Translations under genes and position numbers: made by a program
Notes under the pieces: generated by a model
What the model was told of the DNA's origin: nothing
Database searches by the model: none
The model's input: the letters and a program-made list of their open reading frames with translations, nothing else
From: Candidatus Heimdallarchaeota archaeon B3_Heim
GTDB taxonomy: Archaea > Asgardarchaeota > Heimdallarchaeia > Hodarchaeales > Hodarchaeaceae
Direction of reading: 5' to 3'
Length of the DNA: 64,000 nucleotides
NCBI GenBank assembly: GCA_003144275.1
Contig: NJBF01000005.1
Span: 60,319-124,318 of the forward strand
Shown: positions 20,868-28,821 of the stretch, one piece after another
Position numbering within the stretch: the first letter of the stretch is position 1
Layout: the number at the start of each line of letters is the position of its first letter

Positions 20868-21232
20868 TGTATGTTCACCAAACTAAGCAGAAAGACGTTT
20901 TTTCATGAGTTATTTAGTATTTTCGTTCAAAAAAGAAATACCAAAACAGGGAACAACTTGCATTGAAGAAATTTGGGATAGCTTATTAGGTCCTAGCAAT
21001 AAAAATTCTAATTTCATGCTCTGTATTTCTTAAGTAATTTTATTTCATTTCATAAAAATCTTATCGAGTTCCAATTTAAAATGACTGGATTGTTTCTAAT
21101 GACTTACATATTTGATTGGGGCTCTTAAACCTCCTCTTTAGTAATATATTGTAGTCATATCATTGAAGAGAGAATATTTTAAATATTTACGCTGAAAATC
21201 ACCTATCAAACAAGATCAAAGAGAGGTTTACC
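20868..21232. other. Intergenic region with the cpgS promoter
   Basis: There is no convincing gene in these 365 bases. The part near cpgS holds a TATA-like box (21176-21186) and a ribosome binding site (GAGAGG, 21221-21226). The rest is AT-rich with no clear repeat or RNA gene. Confidence 0.4.
21176..21186 (+). promoter_or_regulatory. Probable TATA box of cpgS
   Basis: ATTTTAAATAT lies about 50 bases before the ATG of the cyclic 2,3-diphosphoglycerate synthetase gene, which gives a short leader that includes the ribosome binding site. Confidence 0.4.
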
Positions 21233-22555
21233 ATGAAAAGGATAAAAGCACTAATACTAGGAGCTGCTGGAAGGGATTTCCACAACTTCAATACATACTT
21301 TCGAAATAACGAAAATTACGAAATCGTTGCTTTCACCGCTACTCAGATACCCGATATATCAGATAGAAGATACCCCCCTACACTATCAGGTAGCCTTTAT
21401 CCTGAAGGAATACCTATATATCCAGAAGATGAATTTGATGATCTTATTAAAACCCACAACATTGAACAGGTTATATTAGCTTATTCAGACTTATCTTATG
21501 GATATGTTATGAATTTAGCGTCTAAAGTTCTTGCAAATGGAGCAGATTTTCGAATTTTAGGTCCGAAACATACAATGATAAAGTCTAAATTACCTGTAAT
21601 TGCGGTACTTGCAGTACGAACTGGGTCAGGAAAGAGCCAGACTACTAGGAAAATAGGAAAGATATTACGAGAGCAAGGTAAAAAAGTCGCTGTCATTCGT
21701 CATCCGATGCCTTATGGGGATTTGGAGAAGCAGAGGTGCCAAAGATTTGACTCTTATGAGGATTTAAAAAAATATGAATGCACAATTGAGGAGATGGAGG
21801 AATATGAGCCTCATATTAATGAAGGAAACCTTGTTTTTGCTGGAGTAGATTTTGAAGAAATTCTTCGTGAAGCAGAAAAGGAAGCTGATGTTATTCTATT
21901 TGACGGAGGAAATAATGATTGGAGTTTCTATGACGCTGACCTAACAATAACAATTGCTGATCCTCATCGTCTTGGTCATGAGAGATCATATTTTCCAGGT
22001 GAAGTAAATGTACGGAGAGCTGAGGTTGTTATAATAAATAAAGCAGGAACCGCACCACCTGGAAACATTTCAAAACTCAAGGAAAGTATTAAGGAATTAA
22101 ATCCAAAAGCACTAATATTAATTGCGAACTCGCCAATCACTGTAGAGGATCCAAAGTTTATTTTAAACAAACGAGTGTTAGTTGTCGAAGATGGCCCAAC
22201 CTTAACACATGGTGAAATGAAATATGGAGCGGGTCACATCGCAGCAAAGCAATATAAAGCCAAAGAGATAATCGATCCAAGACCTTTTGCAATTGGAAGC
22301 ATTAAAACCACTTATCAAAAGTATAAGCATTTATCAGATGTTTTACCTGCAATGGGCTATGGTGAAAAACAGATGAAAGAATTAGAAGATACTATTAATG
22401 CATCTGACTGTGATACAGTGGTTATCGGTACACCAATAAATTTAGGACGATTGTTATCTATAAAAAAACCATCCATAAGAGTAACTTATGATTTAGAAGT
22501 GCAAGGTCAACCTTCCCTAAAAGAAATCATAACTGATGTTATAAAGAAGAGATAG
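21233..22555 (+). CDS. cpgS: Cyclic 2,3-diphosphoglycerate synthetase-like protein
   Basis: This family makes cyclic 2,3-diphosphoglycerate, a compatible solute of some archaea, although many homologues sit in organisms where this has not been tested. The 440 residues start with a Rossmann-like part (KALILGAAGRDFHNFN), then a P-loop VRTGSGKSQTTRKIG near residue 127, the acidic segment DGGNNDWSFYDADL and the GTPase-like NKAG. Length is right for the family. A ribosome binding site lies seven bases before ATG 21233. It appears to be a single-gene unit with its own promoter. Confidence 0.82.
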   Translation: MKRIKALILGAAGRDFHNFNTYFRNNENYEIVAFTATQIPDISDRRYPPTLSGSLYPEGIPIYPEDEFDDLIKTHNIEQVILAYSDLSYGYVMNLASKVLANGADFRILGPKHTMIKSKLPVIAVLAVRTGSGKSQTTRKIGKILREQGKKVAVIRHPMPYGDLEKQRCQRFDSYEDLKKYECTIEEMEEYEPHINEGNLVFAGVDFEEILREAEKEADVILFDGGNNDWSFYDADLTITIADPHRLGHERSYFPGEVNVRRAEVVIINKAGTAPPGNISKLKESIKELNPKALILIANSPITVEDPKFILNKRVLVVEDGPTLTHGEMKYGAGHIAAKQYKAKEIIDPRPFAIGSIKTTYQKYKHLSDVLPAMGYGEKQMKELEDTINASDCDTVVIGTPINLGRLLSIKKPSIRVTYDLEVQGQPSLKEIITDVIKKR

Positions 22556-22641
22556 AATAATAGTAAGTCTCTTCTTTTAAAATTCTATTCATATTTCACT
22601 TGACCTAATAAGTGAAAAAAGGATTTTAAATAGAGAGAAAC

Positions 22642-23019
22642 TTAATAAGTCTCCTGTGTTGACACTACGACAATGTATAAGCCAATAAGGGCTAAGATGG
22701 CACCTACAAAAGCAATAGCAATCCCTACAAATGGAGGGGAATCATTAATCATCATCCAGATTGCCAGAATTACACTAACGATAAATCCCAATCCACCGAT
22801 TATTGTTGCATTATTGCCTTCATTGTAGCCAAAACTCTCACGACTTCCATAACCCATTCCTAAACCACCGACAATACCAGCAATCCATATAAAGAATAGC
22901 TCAAAATACTCTGTCCTAGCATCAGCAGTTACGATAAAATCTAAGCGAAATACAGCAATAGCAGTGACCAGAATACTAAAACCAAAAATAATTGTACCTA
23001 ACAAAGTGGGAGTTTTCAT
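22642..23019 (-). CDS. Small membrane protein, four membrane segments
   Basis: This is a 125-residue protein with four hydrophobic segments and a Gly-rich loop (GIVGGLGMGYGSRESFGYNEGNN) between the second and third. I do not recognise the family. The start is ATG 23019, since GAGGTG lies seven bases upstream; a version five residues longer is in frame but has no ribosome binding site. It stands alone between cpgS (convergent) and tRNA-Arg. Confidence 0.6.
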   Translation of the reverse strand: MKTPTLLGTIIFGFSILVTAIAVFRLDFIVTADARTEYFELFFIWIAGIVGGLGMGYGSRESFGYNEGNNATIIGGLGFIVSVILAIWMMINDSPPFVGIAIAFVGAILALIGLYIVVVSTQETY

Positions 23020-23337
23020 ATCAATACACCTCAATAAATCGAAAATTATTCCTTAACAAAATTCATTGGAAAATTCATCTTTTATTTGTTTTTGTTTCAA
23101 TACTTAAACTTAATCCTGAGGAATTAATCTGAAGTTTATTAACAGTAATTAGTGATAATTCGAGAATAATTGATTATTTATCAAATAATTCTTTGAATCC
23201 TTAGGGAAATAAGTGAAAACTAATTTATATCAGTGGAGAACAGATTATCCCTTTAGAGGATTGAGATCCAAAAGCTATTTCATATTCTAATATTTTGCTC
23301 AATTACATAGGTAGAATACTATCAATAGGCACAAAAA
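23020..23337. other. Intergenic region upstream of tRNA-Arg
   Basis: I see no gene in these 318 bases. They are strongly AT-rich. A TATA-like TAATTTATATC lies at 23220-23231, about 110 bases before the tRNA, and TTCTAATATTTT lies closer; neither is a firm promoter call. Confidence 0.3.
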
Positions 23338-23359
23338 GGGCCCGTGGCTTAGCCTGGAT

Positions 23360-23401
23360 TTAAATGCTGGATGTACCATGGTGAACACAGCAATGCTAGA
23401 C
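23360..23401 (+). other. Probable D-loop intron of tRNA-Arg
   Basis: These 42 bases interrupt the D loop. Inside them TGCTG (23365-23369) can pair with CAGCA (23388-23392) to form an intron hairpin. Taking them out restores a normal D arm. Introns in the D loop are known but uncommon outside Thermoproteales. Confidence 0.7.
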
Positions 23402-23418
23402 AGAGTACTGCGCTGCGG

Positions 23419-23447
23419 AAAGACACATTAATTATGGTCTTGAAGAT
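23419..23447 (+). other. Probable anticodon-loop (37/38) intron of tRNA-Arg
   Basis: These 29 bases lie at the most common archaeal intron site, just after the base following the anticodon. AAGAC (23420-23424) pairs with GTCTT (23437-23441), forming the intron stem expected next to a bulge-helix-bulge splice motif. Confidence 0.78.
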
Positions 23448-23728
23448 ACGCAGGGGTCATGAGTTCGAATCTCATCGGGCCCGTTTCACTTTATTTTTAG
23501 GATAATACTTTAATAACAACAAAATTATCCTCGAACTCTGATTTCTCAACAAGAAAGTTTCAAAGAATGATGAAATAAAGACGGGAGAAGACTCACAATA
23601 ATAATATATGAGCTAGATGTTATGATGAGTTTTATCTTCTCGAGTTTCTCCTTAGCATGAACATGATGTAGTAGCTCTTTCGAGTTCCAATTCACTATAA
23701 TCCTGAACCCAAACCATTGGGAAAAAAA

Positions 23729-24046
23729 ATGAGCACTTTTATATCTAACATACGGAATAATCTCCATCGGCAATTTAAAGGAAAATATCAGAGAGTACGA
23801 TGTATCTCCATTCAGGATATTCGAGATAGTGACGAAATTGAACTAGAGATGATGAAACAAAATGTTGTTGTCCTTTTTTTTAGAGAATTTCGTATCACCA
23901 AATCATTAGAAGCAAAGCGATTCCTTCAATCTCTTAATGCCCTTATTCGCCAGTATAACTATGAAATATTGAATTTGGGTAATTTAGATTACCTGTTATT
24001 ATTACCTGAATCTTTTGAGATCTCAGCAGAATCATTAATTCTATAG
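23729..24046 (+). CDS. SepF-like cell division protein
   Basis: Archaeal SepF anchors FtsZ to the membrane during division. This 105-residue protein fits in length and pattern: a conserved core with VRCISIQDIRDSDEIEL, MKQNVVVLFF, then SLEAKRFLQSLNALIRQYNYEI and a final strand LDYLLLLPESFEI. The N-terminus is basic and could form the membrane-binding helix, though it is less hydrophobic than usual. ATG 23729 is preferred over an in-frame TTG 12 bases earlier. No ftsZ gene is present in this window. The call is moderately sure. Confidence 0.65.
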   Translation: MSTFISNIRNNLHRQFKGKYQRVRCISIQDIRDSDEIELEMMKQNVVVLFFREFRITKSLEAKRFLQSLNALIRQYNYEILNLGNLDYLLLLPESFEISAESLIL

Positions 24047-24066
24047 ATAAGAAAAATAAGGAAGAT

Positions 24067-25365
24067 TTATACTTCCTTTAGATTCATTCGAACAAGAAAA
24101 GCGGTTGATACAAACAGAATAACAACTGCAATTAATAGTCCCCATTGGGCTAAATTTGGAAGAATTGGAGAGGGAAAGGGACTTTTTAGATAAATTCTAC
24201 CCGCAAAAACTTGAATTGGGAGATAGCCAATGCGATTAGCAATGAAAATAATGTCACAGCTTCCACTACTCAATCCTTCGGTATCAATAGTTCCAAAGAA
24301 TTTGGTTGAGTTTAATGGGTCAACATTCATTATCCTTTTAGTCAGAATCGATCCCGTCCGTTCTAAGGCGATGAATATTTGAGTTTGAGATAAGCTCTGA
24401 TTTTGAGAATTCACTAAGGTAACGTTTCCGCTTATTGTCACTCCCAAATTAACAGATTGTCCTTCTAGATCAGTCCAAGGATTATAAAAACTCATAATTC
24501 CTGTGTTACGGCCAAGCCATCTAATCGAATTTATAATTAAATCAGAATTATCAATAAAAACACTTGTTGAATTATCTAGTGGCTCAATATACGTATCGTT
24601 AAACATATCAACGGAGCCAATTGTAAATATTCGACCACCATTCTCGAACTCCAAGGTAGAGGCAAAAGTATTATTTTCTGACGGTTCTTCTGTAGAATCC
24701 TTCAATAGGAGAGGATTAAAGTAAGTAATTGAGGGAGAAACATATGATTCCAATTTTGATGTATTGAAAGATATACCAAGTGCATTAGGAAGATTTACTT
24801 GTGAAATGTTTTCCGTAATAGGTGTAATAGGAGTAGTGAAATTACGTGCTAAATATTCATAGGGTATAACAATATCTCTGTTATCTCTCACTTCAGCTGG
24901 TATAAGAGAGCTAGAGAGATTAAATGAAAGTCCAAATCTATCTAGGATATCATTGGATTCCACAGTAGTCTGATTCATATAACCTGTAGCAACAAGCATT
25001 GAGTTTCCATCTTTAATGAATTCCTCGACATCCTGAATTTCTGAATCAGTATAAGATGAAGTTGGAGCCAAGACGAGGAGGACATCGATTGATGTTAGAG
25101 CTTCCTCATTTACATTCTCACTGAGAAACTGAACATCTTGAGTTGGACTAAATATTCCATTTAGTAATGTTGTAAGGTTACTTAGCTGGCTTTCAGAGAT
25201 ATTATTGTTATGTGCCATATCTATACCGATCACGATATCTGATTCGAGAATTGGGGCTCCCGCACCCATGACAATCATTGAGGCTGAGTTGTTATCCTCT
25301 ATTGTAACCGCAGTTAGAAATATGACAAACATAAATAAGACGTAAGTATTTTTCAGTTTTTTCAA
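24067..25365 (-). CDS. OST48/WBP1-like (DDOST) membrane protein
   Basis: The 432-residue protein has a signal peptide (1-29), a long extracellular part with N-x-S/T sites and one C-terminal membrane helix near 407-425 followed by a short basic tail, the same layout as eukaryotic OST48. Matching segments are VLLVLAPTSSYTDSE then VEEFIKDGNSMLVATG (OST48: FIDGGGSVLVAAS), GRIFTIGSVDMFND (RVIFSGSLDFFSD), INSIRWLGRNTGIM, and near residue 377 NRIGYLPIQVFAGRI (NRLGYTHLYSSTQV). The start is TTG with AGAGGA eight bases upstream. The general GIFT/GldG-like fold is wider than OST48, so a different role is possible, but the NRxGY segment and the membrane end favour OST48. Confidence 0.72.
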   Translation of the reverse strand: MKKLKNTYVLFMFVIFLTAVTIEDNNSASMIVMGAGAPILESDIVIGIDMAHNNNISESQLSNLTTLLNGIFSPTQDVQFLSENVNEEALTSIDVLLVLAPTSSYTDSEIQDVEEFIKDGNSMLVATGYMNQTTVESNDILDRFGLSFNLSSSLIPAEVRDNRDIVIPYEYLARNFTTPITPITENISQVNLPNALGISFNTSKLESYVSPSITYFNPLLLKDSTEEPSENNTFASTLEFENGGRIFTIGSVDMFNDTYIEPLDNSTSVFIDNSDLIINSIRWLGRNTGIMSFYNPWTDLEGQSVNLGVTISGNVTLVNSQNQSLSQTQIFIALERTGSILTKRIMNVDPLNSTKFFGTIDTEGLSSGSCDIIFIANRIGYLPIQVFAGRIYLKSPFPSPILPNLAQWGLLIAVVILFVSTAFLVRMNLKEV

Positions 25366-25542
25366 TGTTTATTCCTCTAATGATGGATTATTTTAATTCA
25401 ACGATTCAACGTATCTCTTGAAGGAGTTTATGCGACTAGAGCGATTCTAAAGACGTTTGAGGTCACTTTGAACCCTCTTTATTGACTTTTTTATGTTATA
25501 GGTCATGTTAATCTTTCATCCGTGGAGAGATCAGCGGTTCAC

Positions 25543-26085
25543 TTATGGAACTACAGTTCGATAGACCAAGAATTCTCCAGCTGTAGGGCTATTTCTTTTG
25601 ATTTTTAATACATCGCCAACTTTTGCGCCTAAAAGTTGAACTGCAGGATCTTCAGCTGAAATTTTGGGAAGCTGATATGTAAATATTGAATATTTTTTCT
25701 CTAATTCTTGAACTTCCGATTCAGTAGCAAATTCATGAACTGGAACGAGGTAATGTTTAAAAAGATTGAAGAACGGAAATTTTATCGAAAAAGTTTCGAT
25801 ATCTGCTGCTTTGGCTTCTCTTTTTGCATAATGAGTGTATTTATTTAATGCAAGCAGCAAGGCGTAATTATACCCCTTCTCCTCAATTTCTTCCTTATAA
25901 TCCCTTAATTCACGAACACCAACGACTTCTTTTTCTGGAATTCGCACTATAATCGTCTGGCCTTCAGAATTTTTGCCAAAAATATCATGGTATTCTTCAT
26001 TCTCAACTTCAGAAGTTACTTCAAAACCTCTAGTTAGTAGAATGGACTTTGCACCATCAATAACTCGATCTTTACGCCCAGTCAA
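25543..26085 (-). CDS. rpoH: RNA polymerase subunit H/Rpb5 with N-terminal jaw domain
   Basis: Archaeal RpoH is normally about 75-85 residues, matching only the C-terminal assembly domain of eukaryotic Rpb5. This protein has 180 residues. Residues 113-180 are the typical domain (LVPVHEF, YQLPKISAEDPAVQLLGAK, GDVLKIKRNSPTAGEF). Residues 1-112 resemble the eukaryotic N-terminal domain: an opening helix with LLTRGFEVT, then VVGVRELRDYKEEIEEKG and ADIETFSIKFPFFNLFKH, which line up with GVKTMKTFVIHIQEKN and ATIETFNEAALVVNITHH of yeast Rpb5. The start is TTG with AGAGG upstream. It is not next to rpoB, unlike in many archaea. Confidence 0.9.
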   Translation of the reverse strand: MTGRKDRVIDGAKSILLTRGFEVTSEVENEEYHDIFGKNSEGQTIIVRIPEKEVVGVRELRDYKEEIEEKGYNYALLLALNKYTHYAKREAKAADIETFSIKFPFFNLFKHYLVPVHEFATESEVQELEKKYSIFTYQLPKISAEDPAVQLLGAKVGDVLKIKRNSPTAGEFLVYRTVVP

Positions 26086-26184
26086 ATGTATTAAACCTCT
26101 AAAAACAATTCAAGGGGACTTTTTAAAGCGGGGTTTTTTGTTTTTCTACTAAGAGAATTCAACTGAATTTAATTCTAAAAAATA

Positions 26185-28155
26185 TCACACATCTTCAATT
26201 ATATAACTAGCATCACTACGATATCTTAACAAAGGACAAAAACTGTTACATCTCATACAGTGAATACATTTTGAAGTATCGACCTTAATCTTCCCATTTC
26301 TAAGAAATAACGCATCTTCCTCACAATTATAAATACAAACACCGCATCCATCACAATATGTAACACGAAATATAGTTTTTATAAAATCTATTGCTTTAGC
26401 ATCTATAGAAGCCTTGAAATTATCTCTAACAATGACTGATCCATCCCGAAAAACATCGGTTCTGTTTCCTCTGGAATCAGTGCTATGGAGGAGATCCAAT
26501 TCTTCATTAAGTTGTGTTTCTCCAACAATTGGAAGCAATTGGTTAATTAATTCCAATTCAAGCAATTGGTTCGCTGAAACATAGCTGGAAAAACCTCCCA
26601 AAACACAAGGAGAAGGAGAACGAGTCATAGAAAACTGGAGTTGTGAGCTAGGCTCTGACGAGGAATTCTTAATTTTGTATTTAATATTATTTCTTTGAAG
26701 GAGTTTCAAAATTTTCGCTGGAAGAATCTTCCATCTCCAGAGACCCCAGGATATGTATTGTTTTGGAAAATTATTTACTGATTTAATACTTGATAATCTT
26801 TGGGTTAATTGTTCAAGCAGAATAGGATGAGTCTCTTCCATTATAGAAAAATCAGCAAGCGAGGCAGCTGGACAGACCCAACAGCCAATTCTGATAAAAC
26901 CCTTGGTATATAGTGGATTGAGAAGCCCCATTAAACCCCGAGCTTCAATATACAAATAAACCTCAAAAGCACTCCAATTGTTAATCGGGGAAGCGGAGAC
27001 TTGTTTAGGGATCCAAGGATTTTGAGATACACGGGGTTCTTGGGATCGCCCAAACGACTCATACCGACGTTTTCCCAAAAAAGTTAAGACTTGATCATCA
27101 TCGGGAAAGTTTTTTTCTAATATAGAATTTATCGGAGCAAGTTTGGACGATTTACAACACCAGCGTGAGTTTCTAGTCGGAGGACCAAACTGTTCAAAAC
27201 GCTCCCAAAAATCCCAAGATTCATTTTCATCAACCAGTACTTTTCGTCCATAAGTTTTCGAAATTAATTTAACATTCTCGAGTGTTTCGGGATATTCTAA
27301 TCCTGTATCTGCAAAAATTATCTCATAGGGAACATCAGATTGGGCAATAAGGTTTAGAGTCGCAAGAGAATCTTTACCTCCCGAATAGGCCACGACGATG
27401 TTGTTGAAATCCTGAGCTGTCTTTTCAATGAAATTTATCGCTTCGTCTTCAATGTATACTAATGATTGACGATTGGCTTTAATCATTTTCTCCCATGAAG
27501 AATGCGATATTGGCTCAACCATAAGTGATTTTTTTCTATATTTAGTCTTAATGGCAACACCACGAGGCGAGTTAAGCATAGTTTCTCGATCCATCTTTGC
27601 TAAACCGACGGCAATGACCTCGTATTGACAAACAATTATTATAGGATCATTTAAATTAATATTTCCATGCACTCCTAATATACCTGGTGCAAGGACTGAA
27701 GCTCCTTTTATAATTGGTTCTTTTGCTCCGATATCTACCTCGACCCAATTGGATGCGCCACTATGCCAAAGTTTTTGGGCCAGAGCAAGTTTAGGTACCA
27801 GTTCAAAGTTCTCTTTAAGTGGATTAAATCGAAGTAATCCGATCACTCCCCCAAGATAATAAATTTCATCCATTCTATCAACATAAGGCACTTTGTTTAG
27901 AAGAAGAATCTGATTCTTAATCATATTTTGAAAAATCTTGGCCGATTCTACTCCATATTGGTCTTCCACCGCTTTAATTAATTGTGACAAATCCCCCTCG
28001 AATGCAGGACGAATATCTCCTGGAGGTGTGACCTGAATCTTACGCCCAGACTTTCCACAGCTACTACACTGTTTACGTATCAAAGGAACCTGGCATATAT
28101 CGCACCAATGAAGTCGTACCTTACCCAAGAATGGAATTTTCAAAAATATCTCCAC
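26185..28155 (-). CDS. PAPS reductase-like PP-loop protein with zinc ribbon, PUA-like and ferredoxin domains
   Basis: This 656-residue protein has an N-terminal zinc ribbon (CDICQVPLIRKQCSSCGK), a middle part likely to be a PUA-type RNA-binding domain (around 140-215), the PP-loop AYSGGKDSLATLN near residue 256, PAPS-reductase-like DTGLEYPET and a Cys pair GCWVCP, and a C-terminal pair of iron-sulphur motifs CDGCGVCIYNC and CIHCMRCNSFCP. This architecture is known from archaea such as methanogens, usually named phosphoadenosine phosphosulfate reductase. A role in sulphate assimilation or in RNA thiolation are both possible; the PUA-like part hints at RNA. The start is GTG. Confidence 0.8.
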   Translation of the reverse strand: MEIFLKIPFLGKVRLHWCDICQVPLIRKQCSSCGKSGRKIQVTPPGDIRPAFEGDLSQLIKAVEDQYGVESAKIFQNMIKNQILLLNKVPYVDRMDEIYYLGGVIGLLRFNPLKENFELVPKLALAQKLWHSGASNWVEVDIGAKEPIIKGASVLAPGILGVHGNINLNDPIIIVCQYEVIAVGLAKMDRETMLNSPRGVAIKTKYRKKSLMVEPISHSSWEKMIKANRQSLVYIEDEAINFIEKTAQDFNNIVVAYSGGKDSLATLNLIAQSDVPYEIIFADTGLEYPETLENVKLISKTYGRKVLVDENESWDFWERFEQFGPPTRNSRWCCKSSKLAPINSILEKNFPDDDQVLTFLGKRRYESFGRSQEPRVSQNPWIPKQVSASPINNWSAFEVYLYIEARGLMGLLNPLYTKGFIRIGCWVCPAASLADFSIMEETHPILLEQLTQRLSSIKSVNNFPKQYISWGLWRWKILPAKILKLLQRNNIKYKIKNSSSEPSSQLQFSMTRSPSPCVLGGFSSYVSANQLLELELINQLLPIVGETQLNEELDLLHSTDSRGNRTDVFRDGSVIVRDNFKASIDAKAIDFIKTIFRVTYCDGCGVCIYNCEEDALFLRNGKIKVDTSKCIHCMRCNSFCPLLRYRSDASYIIEDV

Positions 28156-28369
28156 AACAGAATTTTAATCTTAGAAATAACTCATTTATATAGAAATGTT
28201 AACGTATAAAGCCAGAATAGAGCTTAAAAATCTAATATAAAGATTTTTAGTATCGTTTTAAGTCAATTCTGAGTAAAAGATGTAACTCAGCAATAAAAGG
28301 TAAATGATCTGAAAAAGAGAAATACTTCCTATAAAATGTTAGATTACTCTGAAAAAGAGGAAGAGAAAA

Positions 28370-28810
28370 ATGGCTAGTCCTTTTTGTGAGATCTGTGGTA
28401 CTTTGATAACAACTCGAAGAATCGGATCAGAAAGAAAATTAATGTATTGGTGTCCCAAATGTCAAAAAGAAATATTAGAAAGCAGAAAGGTGGACAAAGT
28501 AGCATTTCAAGAGACTACACTCATAAATCACAATGTAAAAGATAAAACACGAATATTAGAAGATGAACCTCCACCCATTCCAAAACTAATGACCCAAACT
28601 TATGAACAACGAAAAAAGAAACGATGTCGACATCCTCAGGCGATCTTTCAGGGTTTCTATCAATTTTCTAGCGGTGATGAAGCTTCACGAAAATATTGGT
28701 ACTGTCCAGATTGTGGTCAGGTTTTTCGATTTTCAGGAAAAGTGATAGTAAAGAGCCATCGCAAACTAATCCACACAGAAGAAGAGGGAGAAAAGTTAGA
28801 CAATAAATAA
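28370..28810 (+). CDS. TFS/TFIIS-like zinc-ribbon transcription factor, divergent
   Basis: The 146-residue protein has an N-terminal zinc ribbon (FCEICGTLI and YWCPKCQKE), a linker, and a second ribbon in which YQFSSGDEASRKYWYCPDCGQVF resembles the TFIIS cleavage hairpin (QxRxADEP then CxxC). The acidic pair DE is kept. The first metal pair of this second ribbon is C-x-H rather than C-x-x-C, and the usual Pro after DE is missing. TFS stimulates RNA cleavage in stalled polymerase. The gene may be a TFS paralogue with changed activity. The linker is longer than in normal TFS. Confidence 0.6.
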   Translation: MASPFCEICGTLITTRRIGSERKLMYWCPKCQKEILESRKVDKVAFQETTLINHNVKDKTRILEDEPPPIPKLMTQTYEQRKKKRCRHPQAIFQGFYQFSSGDEASRKYWYCPDCGQVFRFSGKVIVKSHRKLIHTEEEGEKLDNK

Positions 28811-28821
28811 AAGGGAAATAA

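Larger units (their letters stand above)
23338..23483 (+). tRNA. tRNA-Arg (anticodon GCG) with two introns
   Basis: The acceptor stem GGGCCCG pairs perfectly with CGGGCCC and the T arm ATGAG/CTCAT encloses TTCGAAT. The anticodon stem CTGCG (23408-23412) pairs with CGCAG (23449-23453). The loop CTGCGGA typical of tRNA-Arg(GCG) is obtained only if about 29 bases (23419-23447) are removed at the canonical 37/38 site. The D loop holds an extra 42 bases (about 23360-23401); removing them leaves the normal AGCCTGGATA loop with stem GCTT/GAGT. The mature tRNA would be 75 bases with discriminator G. Exact splice points could shift by one base. Confidence 0.88.

Noticed and set aside
23408..23453. Reading the tRNA at 23338-23483 as tRNA-Phe, using TTGAAGA as the anticodon loop
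   Set aside because: That loop is not enclosed by a pairing stem. The loop CTGCGGA with stem CTGCG/CGCAG and a 37/38 intron gives a normal tRNA-Arg.
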